DNA from: Weimeria sp002480925
GTDB lineage: Bacteria > Bacillota > Clostridia > Lachnospirales > Lachnospiraceae
Assembly (NCBI RefSeq): GCF_052064335.1
Contig: NZ_JBQHVU010000011.1
Span: 22,482 to 86,481, forward strand
Direction of reading: 5' to 3'
Length of the DNA: 64,000 nt
Shown here: in pieces, positions 26,595 through 35,314 of the stretch
Layout of the letters: every line of letters starts with the position of its first letter
How positions within the stretch are numbered: the stretch's first letter is position 1
The notes under the pieces: generated by a model
The model's database searches: none
What the model saw: only the letters and a program-made list of their open reading frames with translations
What the model was told of the DNA's origin: nothing
Position numbers and translations under genes: made by a program

Positions 26595-26933
26595 ATGATT
26601 GAAGAATATTTGAGACAGAGACTTTCTCTATTGACAAATGATAAGAAAAAACTCAAGGATTCTCTGATTGAGATCCGTTCTTCTCTTCATGAGACTAAGC
26701 TTGAGCTTGATGATTATATGTCTTCAACCTCTCGTCCTTTTGAACCTTTTAATCCCAGAAGAAATTCTTCGACTGATGACAGGCTTTCACAGATGAACGA
26801 AAAGATCAGTAAACTTAGTTCAAACTTTGAAGATCTTTCGGCTCGGATTTCTTCGCTTGATTCTGAAATCAATGTGATAAATCAGTGTCTGGATGAATAT
26901 GAGTCTCTTATCTTTACGGATAGAAGCAAGTAA
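26595..26933 (+). CDS. Small coiled-coil protein, function unknown
   Basis: 112 aa. GGAG precedes the ATG, supporting a real gene. Residues 1-45 and 60-110 show heptad-like Leu/Ile patterns (RLSLLTNDKKKLKDSLIEIR; LSQMNEKISKLSSNFEDLSA), interrupted by a Pro-rich linker (RPFEPFNPRRN). No membrane segment or enzymatic motif. It sits between rsmG and a parS site, where many Firmicutes carry noc, but it has no ParB/Noc features. Confidence 0.72.
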   Translation: MIEEYLRQRLSLLTNDKKKLKDSLIEIRSSLHETKLELDDYMSSTSRPFEPFNPRRNSSTDDRLSQMNEKISKLSSNFEDLSARISSLDSEINVINQCLDEYESLIFTDRSK

Positions 26934-26949
26934 TGTTTCACGTGAAACA
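26934..26949. promoter_or_regulatory. parS site (left)
   Basis: TGTTTCACGTGAAACA, a perfect 16-bp palindrome identical to the Bacillus subtilis parS consensus bound by Spo0J/ParB. It begins two bases before the preceding coding region's stop is cleared and lies 2.8 kb left of parAB. Confidence 0.95.
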
Positions 26950-26972
26950 TTGATGTTCATGTTTAGTTAGAG

Positions 26973-27003
26973 ATAGCTTATTATTTTTTGAAGGCTATTT
27001 TTT
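26973..27003 (+). terminator. Weak terminator after the coiled-coil gene
   Basis: ATAGCTT pairs with AAGGCTAT (one bulge) and runs into six T residues. Imperfect stem, so moderate confidence. Confidence 0.45.
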
Positions 27004-27069
27004 GTGGATAAAAGCCTGGACTTTTTCTTATTTCTCAGCTTTATAAACTTATTTATATACTTATCAACA
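27003..27069. promoter_or_regulatory. DnaA-box pair near left parS
   Basis: TGTGGATAA (27003-27011) is the exact inverse of the consensus TTATCCACA. TTATCAACA (27061-27069) is one base off. They lie in AT-rich non-coding DNA about 60-120 bp from parS. Confidence 0.55.
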
Positions 27070-27240
27070 ATTCTTGGTATATAACTTATTAATTGTGTTA
27101 CTATGTTTGCTTTCAATAATATTTATGATAAATATAATAGTAATCTCTACTGTTCTGCTATAAATCGGTAGACATATGAAGCATTAATCAATGTTATATT
27201 CCAGAACTCGGACTATAATCCCTATCAATCATTTTCTCTT

Positions 27241-27540
27241 TATGATTGGAAATGATAAAGGTTGAATGCTTTGAATAGAATTGCAAAAAAAGGATCTTTT
27301 TTTAGATATTGATTGCATCTTACTGGATGTAAATAACTCCTGCGAAAAGGAGATACTAAGTATTATATCCAAACAGAGAAAATGGAAATTATGATTGGAG
27401 ATAATAAAGGTTGAATGCTTTGATTAGAATTGCAAAAATAAGGATCTTCATTTTAGTTAATGATTGCATCTTACTGGATGTAAATAACCCCTACGAAAAG
27501 GAGATACTTTACTAACTATTATATCCAAACAGAGAAAATA
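27241..27540. repeat. Tandem duplication A (about 149-bp offset)
   Basis: Copy 1 at about 27241-27385, copy 2 at about 27390-27540. Shared words include TTGAATGCTTTGA, GATTGCATCTTACTGGATG and ATATCCAAACAGAGAAAAT. A small hairpin (CTCC...GGAG) occurs in each. No open reading frame. It is upstream of the transposase remnant and may be part of the same decayed element. Confidence 0.85.
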
Positions 27541-27714
27541 GAAAACAGGCAATTAGGCAGTCTACTGAATTTCTCAAGATACCCGCATGTCTATATGGCT
27601 AAAAGTGCTTCTGTTGAGGTTAGGACATCACTTTTTTCCTGTACCGTATATGACTTTGTCGGGACTGTTGTGGTCTCTAAGAGGTGCGTGTATACTTAGA
27701 AACACCAGCAAAAT
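27541..27714. other. Non-coding stretch between duplications A and B
   Basis: No open frame, RNA or clear motif. It is probably part of the decayed element, but I recognise nothing in it. Confidence 0.4.
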
Positions 27715-27996
27715 GTATGTAATCAGACATCGGGCAATAAGCGTTCAGCCCTCAATATAGGCGGGACATTCACAAAAATCATTTTAGGGCACAAACATTA
27801 AAGATTCAGCAAATGCCATGCCAGGAAAAGCCAGTATATTTCTTTTAGACAAGCAGCAGCAGTACGTAAACAGACATCCGGCAATAAGCCTTTAGCACCT
27901 AAATATAGACGGCACATTCACAAAAATATTTTTCGGGCACAACAAGCTGACATGCAGCAAATGCCATGTCACTAAAGACAGTATATTTCTTTTAGG
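27715..27996. repeat. Tandem duplication B (about 146-bp offset)
   Basis: Copy 1 at about 27715-27849, copy 2 at about 27861-27996. Shared words: CAGACATC, GGCAATAAGC, ACATTCACAAAAAT, AGCAAATGCCATG, AGTATATTTCTTTTAG. Copy 2 runs on into the region that reads as the transposase N-terminus. Confidence 0.85.
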
Positions 27997-28075
27997 TTGA
28001 CGGTCACCATATCACAGTTGAACTCATGCAATATGTCTGCGAGCTGCTTGCCTCTAATAATTACTCGAATAAAGA

Positions 28076-28090
28076 TGTTTCAGTGAAACC
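28076..28090. other. Degenerate parS-like sequence
   Basis: TGTTTCAGTGAAACC resembles parS with the central C missing and the last base changed. It lies inside the transposase remnant and may be coincidental. Confidence 0.3.
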
Positions 28091-28346
28091 TAGCTTGGAT
28101 AGAACACAATCAAGGCGATTGATATACATTGTCTTCAGGAGAAGCATAATGTAATGTAAATGGATCTGATGGATAAAGCCATCTCAAAAAGCCTTGGGAA
28201 TATTCCAGATTCCTGGGTATTGATGAATTCAAATTTTATAAGGGTTATAGGTCTGATACTCACATCACCTATCTCGATACATGGCATGTACTCTTGGTAC
28301 AGAACGGTAAAAAGAAGCAGGTCGTATATGAATTTCTGTAACATAT

Positions 28347-28641
28347 AGGAGAAATCTGGATGCGTCATTCCTGGGCCTTGGCATGTGATATAATCCGATT
28401 TTCAGGAAGCGTTCTAGGAGAATTGTCCCTGGTTACAGATTGGCCTAGATTACTTTTGTATCGTGAAAAACTTCAATGAAAAGGTGGTAAAGTAGGAGAA
28501 AACTGGATGCGTCATGTTGATACATTGGCATGTGACAGAAAACTCGATTTTCAGGATGCGTTCTAGGAGAAATATCCCTGGTTACAGATAGTCTTCGATT
28601 ACTTTCATATCGTAAAAAACCTTCAATGATAAGTTGGTAAA
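28347..28641. repeat. Tandem duplication C (about 147-bp offset) inside the transposase remnant
   Basis: Copy 1 at about 28347-28492, copy 2 at about 28494-28641. Shared: CTGGATGCGTCAT, TTGGCATGTGA, CGATTTTCAGGA, GCGTTCTAGGAGAA, TCCCTGGTTACAGAT, AAACCTTCAATGA or close variants. Each copy encodes the transposase segment with FDYFHIVKNF, so the coding sequence itself was duplicated. Confidence 0.88.
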
Positions 28642-29226
28642 CGAAGTCCGTAAAGTTGAATAGCGCTGTCTTATTGAGGAGTGCCAATAATAGCTGCTAA
28701 AGATCTTAATAAATCCAGTTATATACTTACAGCAAGCCGAAAGACCCTGCAGAAAAGAGACGAGTATGCAGCCGCAGAATTGGTCATCCGTAAGGGCAGC
28801 AGTCTTTTTAAGACAGATGATATTGTGGAAGGTGGGGTATGAGGTAAAGTACGATAACTCATCAAGGAAAACATGGCCTTTTTTTCACTTGATCTAGTAA
28901 AGGAAAAACTCGCTTTTGCATACAGCTTAAAGGATGAAGATGAGATGGCTGTAGCAATCATGGATATCGTGGATATATGTGACGCAAGAGGTAATGAGCA
29001 TTTCAGTTGGTTTACGAATCTGGCCGTTAATCACTTCTCCGGGATCATTGAACATGCACGATATCAAATATTAACATGAAAGATTGAAGGAATCAATCAG
29101 AATATAAAGACACTCAGAAGACAGGAGTAGGGATATCCGTACGATGAATATTTTTTCTAGAAGATTATAGATATGAGCAGAAATGATTATGTCAGGAATC
29201 AGAAATCATATAGAATATGTGACTGA

Positions 29227-29683
29227 ACCATTATCATGATGATATATTATTAAGTGGCTGTTTCCTGTCTGTTAGCTATTAGTACTTTGCTCTTAAATCT
29301 TGCAATTCACTCGGCTAGATCTTATGACTATCATAACTTTCCTATGGTGAGAGGCACTATACTCATTGATATATCTATTTCTGTTATCGCTTCAAATTGT
29401 TCTATGTTGAAATTAGTCATTGATGATACAATTCTTTGCTTTTATTCCTCTAAAAAATATGCTAGATATGGCTTCTAATCTCTATATCTACGACTGAAGT
29501 TTTCTAATCACAAACATTATGATCTGCGATAATTAGAATTTGTAGAAGTAATTATTTCTGGAAAATTAGGATTTTTATCTGTCCTAGGCCTATGATATAA
29601 ACGATATGGGATGCTTTCTTTCAAAAAAGAACGATTACCTAATCTTTGCCCCTAACTCCCATTTCATGCAAAACCCCAATATA
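29227..29683. other. Non-coding stretch between the IS remnant and right parS
   Basis: AT-rich, with no supported gene. A 74-codon open frame at 29254 has no ribosome-binding site and no recognisable content. The right end of the element is not recognised. Confidence 0.4.
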
Positions 29684-29699
29684 TGTTTCACGTGAAACA
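29684..29699. promoter_or_regulatory. parS site (right)
   Basis: TGTTTCACGTGAAACA, identical to the left site and 77 bp before the parA start. It may also let ParB influence parAB transcription. Confidence 0.95.
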
Positions 29700-29733
29700 T
29701 ATATTGTATATAGTAAAATGAATTGTAAAATGC

Positions 29734-29739
29734 TATAAT
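29734..29739 (+). promoter_or_regulatory. -10 element upstream of parA
   Basis: TATAAT at 29734-29739, 37 bp before the parA start. No good -35 at 16-18 bp, so only the -10 is claimed. Confidence 0.5.
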
Positions 29740-29775
29740 AGAAAAGCAACATTGTGACCTAACATGGGAGTAATA

Positions 29776-30546
29776 ATGAACAAAGTTATAGCTATTGCAA
29801 ACCAGAAGGGTGGAGTAGGAAAGACGACTACGGCAATAAATCTATCTGCCTGCATGGCCGAAAAAGGTAAGAAGGTTCTGATCATCGATCTGGATCCACA
29901 GGGTAATACTACAAGCGGATTCGGAATAGACAAGTCAAAGATCGAGAATACAGTATATGAACTGATGCTTGATGAGTGTTCGATCAAGGAAGCAATCAAG
30001 AAAATAGAAATAGATGGAGTCGATAATCTCTATATCATTCCGTCGAATGTTAATCTGGCCGGAGCGGAGATAGAACTTCTAGGGATTAACGAAAAGGAAT
30101 ACATTTTGAAAAACGCAGTGGACTATATATCTGATGATTATGACTATGTATTCATCGATTGTCCACCATCACTGAACATGCTCACAGTAAATGCAATGAC
30201 AACGGCAGATAGCGTGCTGGTGCCGATCCAGTGTGAGTATTATGCACTTGAGGGAATCAGCCAGCTGATGCATACAATCGATCTTGTGAAGCAGCGTCTG
30301 AACAAGAAGCTTACTATAAACGGTGTAGTTTTCACTATGTATGACGGCAGAACCAATCTTTCAAATGATGTAGTAGCAACAGTCAAGGAGAATCTGAATA
30401 CCAGGATCTATAAAACCATCATACCGAGAAATGTAAGACTGGCAGAGGCACCATCACATGGTTTACCAATAAATATCTACGATCCTAAATCTGCAGGAGC
30501 TGAAAGCTACAGAAGCCTTGCTCAGGAAATTATTGAGAACGAATAA
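29776..30546 (+). CDS. parA: Chromosome partitioning ATPase ParA (Soj)
   Basis: 256 aa. Deviant Walker A KGGVGKTTTAINLS near the N-terminus, and VFIDCPPSLNMLTVNAM as Walker B. DNA-bound ATPase that works with ParB-parS in segregation and can act on DnaA. An in-frame ATG lies four codons upstream, but GGGAG five bases before this ATG fixes the start. Confidence 0.97.
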   Translation: MNKVIAIANQKGGVGKTTTAINLSACMAEKGKKVLIIDLDPQGNTTSGFGIDKSKIENTVYELMLDECSIKEAIKKIEIDGVDNLYIIPSNVNLAGAEIELLGINEKEYILKNAVDYISDDYDYVFIDCPPSLNMLTVNAMTTADSVLVPIQCEYYALEGISQLMHTIDLVKQRLNKKLTINGVVFTMYDGRTNLSNDVVATVKENLNTRIYKTIIPRNVRLAEAPSHGLPINIYDPKSAGAESYRSLAQEIIENE

Positions 30547-30554
30547 GAGGAAAC

Positions 30555-31445
30555 ATGGCAAGATTGAATAAACATGGTCTTGGTAAAGGATTGGACAGCC
30601 TGATACCGGATATGACTAGCCCATCTGAAAAGACGGAAAAAGATGAAAAAAAGGACGGCGTCACAATTGTGAGCATCAATAAGGTTGAACCCAACAGGGA
30701 GCAGCCAAGAAAGATATTTAATGAAGATGCAATTCAGGAGCTGTCGGAATCGATCAAGCAATATGGAATAATACAGCCGCTTCTGGTACAGAAGAAGGAT
30801 GATTATTACGAGATAATAGCTGGAGAAAGAAGATGGAGGGCTGCAAAAAAGGCTGGACTTGAAGATGTGCCGGTCATAATAAGGGATCTGTCTGAGCAGG
30901 AGATAGTTGAGATTTCTCTGATTGAGAATATTCAGCGTGAGGATCTGAATCCGATAGAAGAGGCCCTTGCCTATAAAAGGCTGCTTGATGAATTCAATCT
31001 GAAGCAGGACGAGGTGGCAGAAAAGGTCAGTAAAAGCAGAACTGCAGTGACAAATTCGCTTCGTTTGTTAAAGCTGGATGAAAGAGTCCAGCAGATGCTA
31101 ATCGATGAGATGATAAGTCCTGGACATGGAAGGGCATTACTGGTAATTGAGGATCCGGAAAAACAGTACCAGTTCGCGCAGAAGATCTTTGACGAAAAGA
31201 TGTCTGTAAGAGATGTGGAAAAAGAGGTTAAGCGTCTCCAGAAGAATAAAAAAGAAGATAAGAAAAAGGATCAGAAGCCTGATGAGAGAGTGCTTACTGA
31301 GCTTGCTAGAATAGAGGAGGAACTAAAACAAAAGATTGGAACAAAAGTTCGAATACAGCCAAAGAATGCTGAATCTGGAAAAATAGAGATAGAATACTTT
31401 TCCGGAGAAGAGCTTGATAAGATATTAAATTATTTTAACAAATAG
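30555..31445 (+). CDS. parB: Chromosome partitioning protein ParB (Spo0J)
   Basis: 296 aa. The N-terminal LGKGLDSLIP is the ParA-interaction peptide. GERRWRAAKKAGL is the CTP-binding and clamp motif, ENIQREDLNPIEEA follows, and the helix-turn-helix is KVSKSRTAVTNSLRLLKL. A Lys/Glu-rich linker leads to the C-terminal dimerisation domain. The two perfect parS sites nearby are its targets. It lies 8 bp after parA. Confidence 0.97.
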   Translation: MARLNKHGLGKGLDSLIPDMTSPSEKTEKDEKKDGVTIVSINKVEPNREQPRKIFNEDAIQELSESIKQYGIIQPLLVQKKDDYYEIIAGERRWRAAKKAGLEDVPVIIRDLSEQEIVEISLIENIQREDLNPIEEALAYKRLLDEFNLKQDEVAEKVSKSRTAVTNSLRLLKLDERVQQMLIDEMISPGHGRALLVIEDPEKQYQFAQKIFDEKMSVRDVEKEVKRLQKNKKEDKKKDQKPDERVLTELARIEEELKQKIGTKVRIQPKNAESGKIEIEYFSGEELDKILNYFNK

Positions 31446-31456
31446 AGGAAGCAAGG

Positions 31457-31957
31457 ATGATTGAACAATATTTAGGAATAGAGACAGATTATATAGTTAT
31501 AGGGATAGCTGGTTTCGCTATCCTGCTGCTGATACTTCTGATCGTACAGGGAGTAAGGATCAGCAAATTAAAGAAACGGTATGAGGAATTCATGCAGGGC
31601 AAGAACGGAGCTTCACTGGAGGATACTCTGATAAAGAAGCTTAATAAGGTTGAGGAGCTTGATCAGAAGAATGAGCTTAACGAGGCAAAAATCGACAAGC
31701 TTGACAGAGACATAAAGCCATGCTTCCAGAAGATAGGGCTGTTAAAATATGATGCTCTTGATGAAATGGGAGGAAAATTAAGCTTTGCTCTTGCACTTTT
31801 GAATGCTAAGAATAATGGATTCATTATCAACAATGTCCATAGCAGAGAGGGGAGCTACAGCTATATCAAGGAAATCATTGATGGCAACTCGATAATCGGA
31901 TTATCACCTGAGGAAGAGAAGGCTCTTTCTATGGCAATCGACGGGACAGATGAATAA
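31457..31957 (+). CDS. DUF4446 family membrane-anchored protein
   Basis: 166 aa. One N-terminal transmembrane segment (IVIGIAGFAILLLILLIVQG) precedes a coiled coil and a globular end with GLLKYDALDEMGGKLSFALA and NGFIINNVHSREGSYSYIKE, typical of DUF4446. Members often lie next to parB in clostridia; function unknown. It is 11 bp after parB, so likely in the same transcript. Confidence 0.87.
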   Translation: MIEQYLGIETDYIVIGIAGFAILLLILLIVQGVRISKLKKRYEEFMQGKNGASLEDTLIKKLNKVEELDQKNELNEAKIDKLDRDIKPCFQKIGLLKYDALDEMGGKLSFALALLNAKNNGFIINNVHSREGSYSYIKEIIDGNSIIGLSPEEEKALSMAIDGTDE

Positions 31958-32831
31958 ATATATGAGTGCTGCGGGACTCGCAGGATTAGACCAGAATGAT
32001 TATGAAGATCTTTATAGAATAGTGGAAAAGGATCCGGATCTATATATTGAGGCAAGCTATATTGAGGGAAAAGAATATGACGAGAGATTGATAGAGCTTA
32101 CTAAATATATTGCTCCGAATATAGGGATCACACTTAGAGGCTTTCTGGACAGGGACGACCAGTTCATACGTCAGCTGGCTTTTCCTGTAATAAAAATAAA
32201 CGAGCCTGTAAGTAAAAAATATAAAAGGATAAGTCCTCTGAAAAATGAACCAGCCGCGCTTACAAGGAGCGATTTTCCTACACTAGGATGCAGTCTGTAT
32301 TCATATGTGCAGAATCTCTATGAGGTATCGGATGGAGAAGAGCTTTCAAGTCTTACCAATGCGACTTGGAAAGGTATAGGCATAAGCGCGCTCTCATCAG
32401 CAGGTATGATTCTTCTGCCAATGGGAAAATCAGAGAACAAGGAGCTTCGTGCCATCGAGGGAAAGCGAAACAGGCTGAAAAAAGAACTTTTTAATGGAAA
32501 TGACGACGCATATGAACAATTAACATTGACAGAAATGCAAATTTATACTACAATAGACAAGCGGGTCAAAAAGAACGGGATTTATGGAGTTATATCGACC
32601 ACACTGATGCCTCGAGGTGTCGAGGAGGATATGTATTACTGCATTGGTCAGATCGAGGAGATAAGCTCTAGCAAGATTCCTTTGACGGAACAGATAGTCT
32701 ATCATTTTCTACTGTCCTGCTGCGGTATTAGATTCTGTGTTTCTATCAATAAGGATACCCTTATAGGAGAACCGGAGGTAGGGCGCAGATTTAAAGGAAT
32801 CGTATGGATGCAGTCTAGGATTTTCGCTTGA
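31950..32831 (+). CDS. DUF3881-like protein
   Basis: 293 aa, no signal or transmembrane helix. I relate it to the DUF3881 proteins of Lachnospiraceae by length, N-terminus (MNKYMSAAGLAGL) and position, from memory. Its start overlaps the DUF4446 stop by eight bases. LIGEPEVGRRFKGIVWMQ stands at the C-terminus. Function unknown. Confidence 0.7.
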   Translation: MNKYMSAAGLAGLDQNDYEDLYRIVEKDPDLYIEASYIEGKEYDERLIELTKYIAPNIGITLRGFLDRDDQFIRQLAFPVIKINEPVSKKYKRISPLKNEPAALTRSDFPTLGCSLYSYVQNLYEVSDGEELSSLTNATWKGIGISALSSAGMILLPMGKSENKELRAIEGKRNRLKKELFNGNDDAYEQLTLTEMQIYTTIDKRVKKNGIYGVISTTLMPRGVEEDMYYCIGQIEEISSSKIPLTEQIVYHFLLSCCGIRFCVSINKDTLIGEPEVGRRFKGIVWMQSRIFA

Positions 32832-32848
32832 CTCACAAGTAAATAGAT

Positions 32849-32922
32849 GTCTCTGTAGCTCAGCCGGATAGAGCGTCCGCCTCCTAAGCGGAAGGTCGTG
32901 TGTTCGAATCACATCAGGGACG
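32849..32922 (+). tRNA. tRNA-Arg (anticodon CCT)
   Basis: 74 nt. Acceptor arms GTCTCTG and CAGGGAC (one G-U), D-loop AGCTCAGCCGGATAGAGC, anticodon loop CTCCTAA, T-loop GTTCGAATC. CCA is not encoded. It lies 17 bp after the previous gene. Confidence 0.95.
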
Positions 32923-32935
32923 TTACCAGTAAAGG

Positions 32936-32973
32936 CATGGAAGAATTCATAAGAAATTCTTCCATGTTTTTTT
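32936..32973 (+). terminator. Terminator after tRNA-Arg
   Basis: CATGGAAGAATT (32936-32947) pairs with AATTCTTCCATG (32955-32966) and is followed by seven T residues. Confidence 0.92.
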
Positions 32974-33255
32974 ATATAAAAATTTCAGGATCCGATCAGA
33001 TGACTATTGGAAAAAGTTGATTTATTGAAAGATAAATCAGCATCATTTCCTTATCTTTAGATTACGCCATTCATATAGATAATAGGTTCCAGGGATGGAC
33101 AGGTGTATGGAAAAACAGTAGAACTTATCCTGATATAATAAATAGTTGAAACAAGATTCAAGTAAATCAGAAAACAGTTGCAATAATTATTAAAAAGTAT
33201 TAAAGTAAAGATATGGTAGCAACTATCAACTAGCAAGAATGACTGGGGGTTTCCT
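32974..33255. other. Intergenic stretch, nothing recognised
   Basis: About 280 bp, AT-rich, with no supported gene or RNA. It presumably carries the promoter for the acidic-repeat gene, but no convincing -35/-10 pair was found. Confidence 0.4.
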
Positions 33256-35181
33256 ATGGATACCAAGGAATCAGAAATCAAGAAAGAAAAAGAAAGAAAC
33301 AACGAGTCAGGAACAGGAAGACTTAACGGCCTCGTGATACTGATCTGTATTGATCTGATAGGGCTGATGGCAAGCCTTTATAGTATAAAGGCAGCGCCTG
33401 ATGCTAATCTCTTTCTCATACCGGCATCTATCACTCTTGTGATGTGCGCTATAACTGCAATGGTCTATGTCCAGATCAAGAATCAGGATGAAAGGGAGAG
33501 ACAGAGGATCACATCGGATGTCGCAGAGGCACTTTCAGCTATGATCCAGATAAATCAGAATAGCGAGCAGAAGCTTGACCAGAAGATAAAGGAGCTTAGC
33601 AACGAGTATCAGGTACCGGCAGAGGAGATCATAAATGCGCTGAAGGCAATGACAAAGATTTCCCTTGGAAGGAGCAAGGAAAACGCTGCAGCTCTTATCA
33701 ATTCAAATGAGGCGCTTGTGACCCAGACCATGGATCTGCAGGACAGGATCGATGCTCTTGAAAAGAAGATAAACAGCCTGTATGAGGCGGATATACCAAA
33801 GCAGCTTGACGATCATGGTCATAAGATCTCAACAGGAATAGGTGATCTGTCGCATGATATAGAAAGACTTGATACCGATGTAAGAAGGGTAGAAAAGGTA
33901 GCAAGGGATATGGAACTGTATTCATCCCTTGTGGAGGCTGAGAGATCGAAGCTTAAGGAAACCGGTATGTTGAATCATACAGAGTTGAATGAAAATACAA
34001 CTAATCGTTCAGCAGGTGATACAACAGGTAATGTGGAGAAGACAGATAATATCACCTCACAGCCAGATATATCGGAGATGAGCGATGATGTTACCTCTTG
34101 GCAGGATACAGGAGACCTGAGTGCAGATATTGTTCAGCCGACAGATGAGACTGATCTGACAGAGGATATTATCCAGCCGGCGGATGAAGCAGACCTTAGT
34201 GATGATATTGGACTGCAGCCAGAAGAGGCGGACCTGAGTAAAGACGATGGTCCGTTGACAGATGATGCAGATCTGAGTGAAGATGTAATCCAGCCGACAG
34301 AAAAGTCGGATCAGAACGAGGAAATTACTTTGCCGATGGAGGAGGCAGATCTGTCAGGCGATACAGCCATGGAGGAAGAGGGACCAGACATTACAGATGA
34401 AATTACTATTCCGCCAGAAGAGACAGATCTTACAGATGATATATCCCCACAGACGGAAATTCCTGATCAGACAGATGATATCATGCAAGAGGAGGACGAT
34501 AATGGTCTTTCGGATGATATCAGAGTGCCTGATGAGAAGGAACTGGATCTTACAGATGATATTGCCGGGCCTGTGGATGATCAGATCACAGATCCAGCTG
34601 ATGATATAAAGGAGACTGTGGATGAAAATCAGGAGGCCACGGAAGATAGCGGAGAGCCTGTCTTTGACGAAACCGATCTGACAGGAGATATCTATTCAGA
34701 TGATAAGGATGGAACTGAGCAGGCAGATCTTGCCGCCGGGACAGGAAGGGCTGACGGCAGCCAAATGTCTGTATCAGACCAGCCGGACGCTTCAGTAGAA
34801 GATAAGGATAATACTGCAAAACAGACAGGGCAGGAAACATCGGTTGGCCAGGATAAGGCCGTAGAGCCTGGTAAGGACCTGACAGAGGATATCTCTTCAC
34901 AAGAGGAAAAGACCGAGGAGATAGACGATGATAGTGACTATGATCCAAATAAACGCCTTTCACCTGAAGAAATAGCAGCCCTGTTCGCACAGTCGACAAA
35001 GTCAGAGGATATATCTGAGAAGACGGAGGAAGAAGAGAAGGCCCCTGACACAGGAAAAGAGTCTGAAGAGGACAAGAAGGAAGCAGATGCAGAGCCAGAC
35101 AAGACTTTGGAGAGTCAGGGAGATCCTAACAGGATGATGACGCCGGAGGAGATACAGGCATTGTTTTCAAAGATATCATAG
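33256..35181 (+). CDS. Membrane protein with coiled coil and acidic D-D-I repeats, function unknown
   Basis: 641 aa. Two hydrophobic segments lie near residues 24-44 and 52-72 (LVILICIDLIGLMASLY; LFLIPASITLVMCAITAMVY). A helical coiled-coil region spans about 90-235. Then about 300 very acidic residues carry repeats of the type ETDLTDDI, ADLSDDI and DQTDDI. The C-terminal part holds two copies of a short motif: DPNKRLSPEEIAALFAQS and DPNRMMTPEEIQALFSKIS, the second at the very end. The PEEIxALF motif looks like the FliM-type N-terminal SQxEIDALL peptide, but no flagellar gene is present. It stands alone between two tRNA genes. Confidence 0.8.
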   Translation: MDTKESEIKKEKERNNESGTGRLNGLVILICIDLIGLMASLYSIKAAPDANLFLIPASITLVMCAITAMVYVQIKNQDERERQRITSDVAEALSAMIQINQNSEQKLDQKIKELSNEYQVPAEEIINALKAMTKISLGRSKENAAALINSNEALVTQTMDLQDRIDALEKKINSLYEADIPKQLDDHGHKISTGIGDLSHDIERLDTDVRRVEKVARDMELYSSLVEAERSKLKETGMLNHTELNENTTNRSAGDTTGNVEKTDNITSQPDISEMSDDVTSWQDTGDLSADIVQPTDETDLTEDIIQPADEADLSDDIGLQPEEADLSKDDGPLTDDADLSEDVIQPTEKSDQNEEITLPMEEADLSGDTAMEEEGPDITDEITIPPEETDLTDDISPQTEIPDQTDDIMQEEDDNGLSDDIRVPDEKELDLTDDIAGPVDDQITDPADDIKETVDENQEATEDSGEPVFDETDLTGDIYSDDKDGTEQADLAAGTGRADGSQMSVSDQPDASVEDKDNTAKQTGQETSVGQDKAVEPGKDLTEDISSQEEKTEEIDDDSDYDPNKRLSPEEIAALFAQSTKSEDISEKTEEEEKAPDTGKESEEDKKEADAEPDKTLESQGDPNRMMTPEEIQALFSKIS

Positions 35182-35252
35182 GAGGGAGTAGGGGATAAAT
35201 TAATCGCAGATAGACGAAAATTATAAAAAAAATATAAAATTTCAAAAAGTAC

Positions 35253-35280
35253 TTGCATTTTGAAATGAAACGTGTATAAT
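35253..35280 (+). promoter_or_regulatory. Promoter of tRNA-Lys
   Basis: -35 TTGCAT (35253-35258), 16-base spacer, -10 TATAAT (35275-35280), 34 bp before the tRNA. Confidence 0.8.
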
Positions 35281-35314
35281 AGTTCTTGTCGCCGGGAACG
35301 ACGACAGGAAATAA

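Larger units (their letters stand above)
27861..29226 (+). pseudogene. ISL3-family transposase remnant
   Basis: Several plus-strand frames spell a broken transposase. HITVELMQYVCELLASNNYS is near 28010. FLGIDEFKFYKGYRSDTHIT is near 28210-28260, where the first acidic residue of a DDE catalytic site would be. FDYFHIVKNFNEKVVN-like text is near 28440 and 28600, HFSWFTNLAVNHFSGIIEHA near 29000-29060, and GINQNIKTLRRQ then DEYFF with MSRNDYVRNQKSYRIC at the end. These match the order of ISL3-type transposases, assigned from memory. Stops, frameshifts and duplication C disrupt it. No intact terminal inverted repeats were recognised. Confidence 0.85.

Noticed and set aside
27241..27997. Possible CRISPR-like array because of repeated blocks
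   Set aside because: Only two copies per block, about 147 bp apart, with diverged sequence and no short repeat-spacer pattern.
28160..28348. 62-codon open frame starting MDLMDKAISKSLGNIP
   Set aside because: It overlaps, in another frame, the transposase block FLGIDEFKF; the transposase reading explains the region better.
29254..29478. 74-codon open frame between the IS remnant and right parS
   Set aside because: No ribosome-binding site, AT-rich, and no similarity to anything recognised; it is inside decayed DNA.
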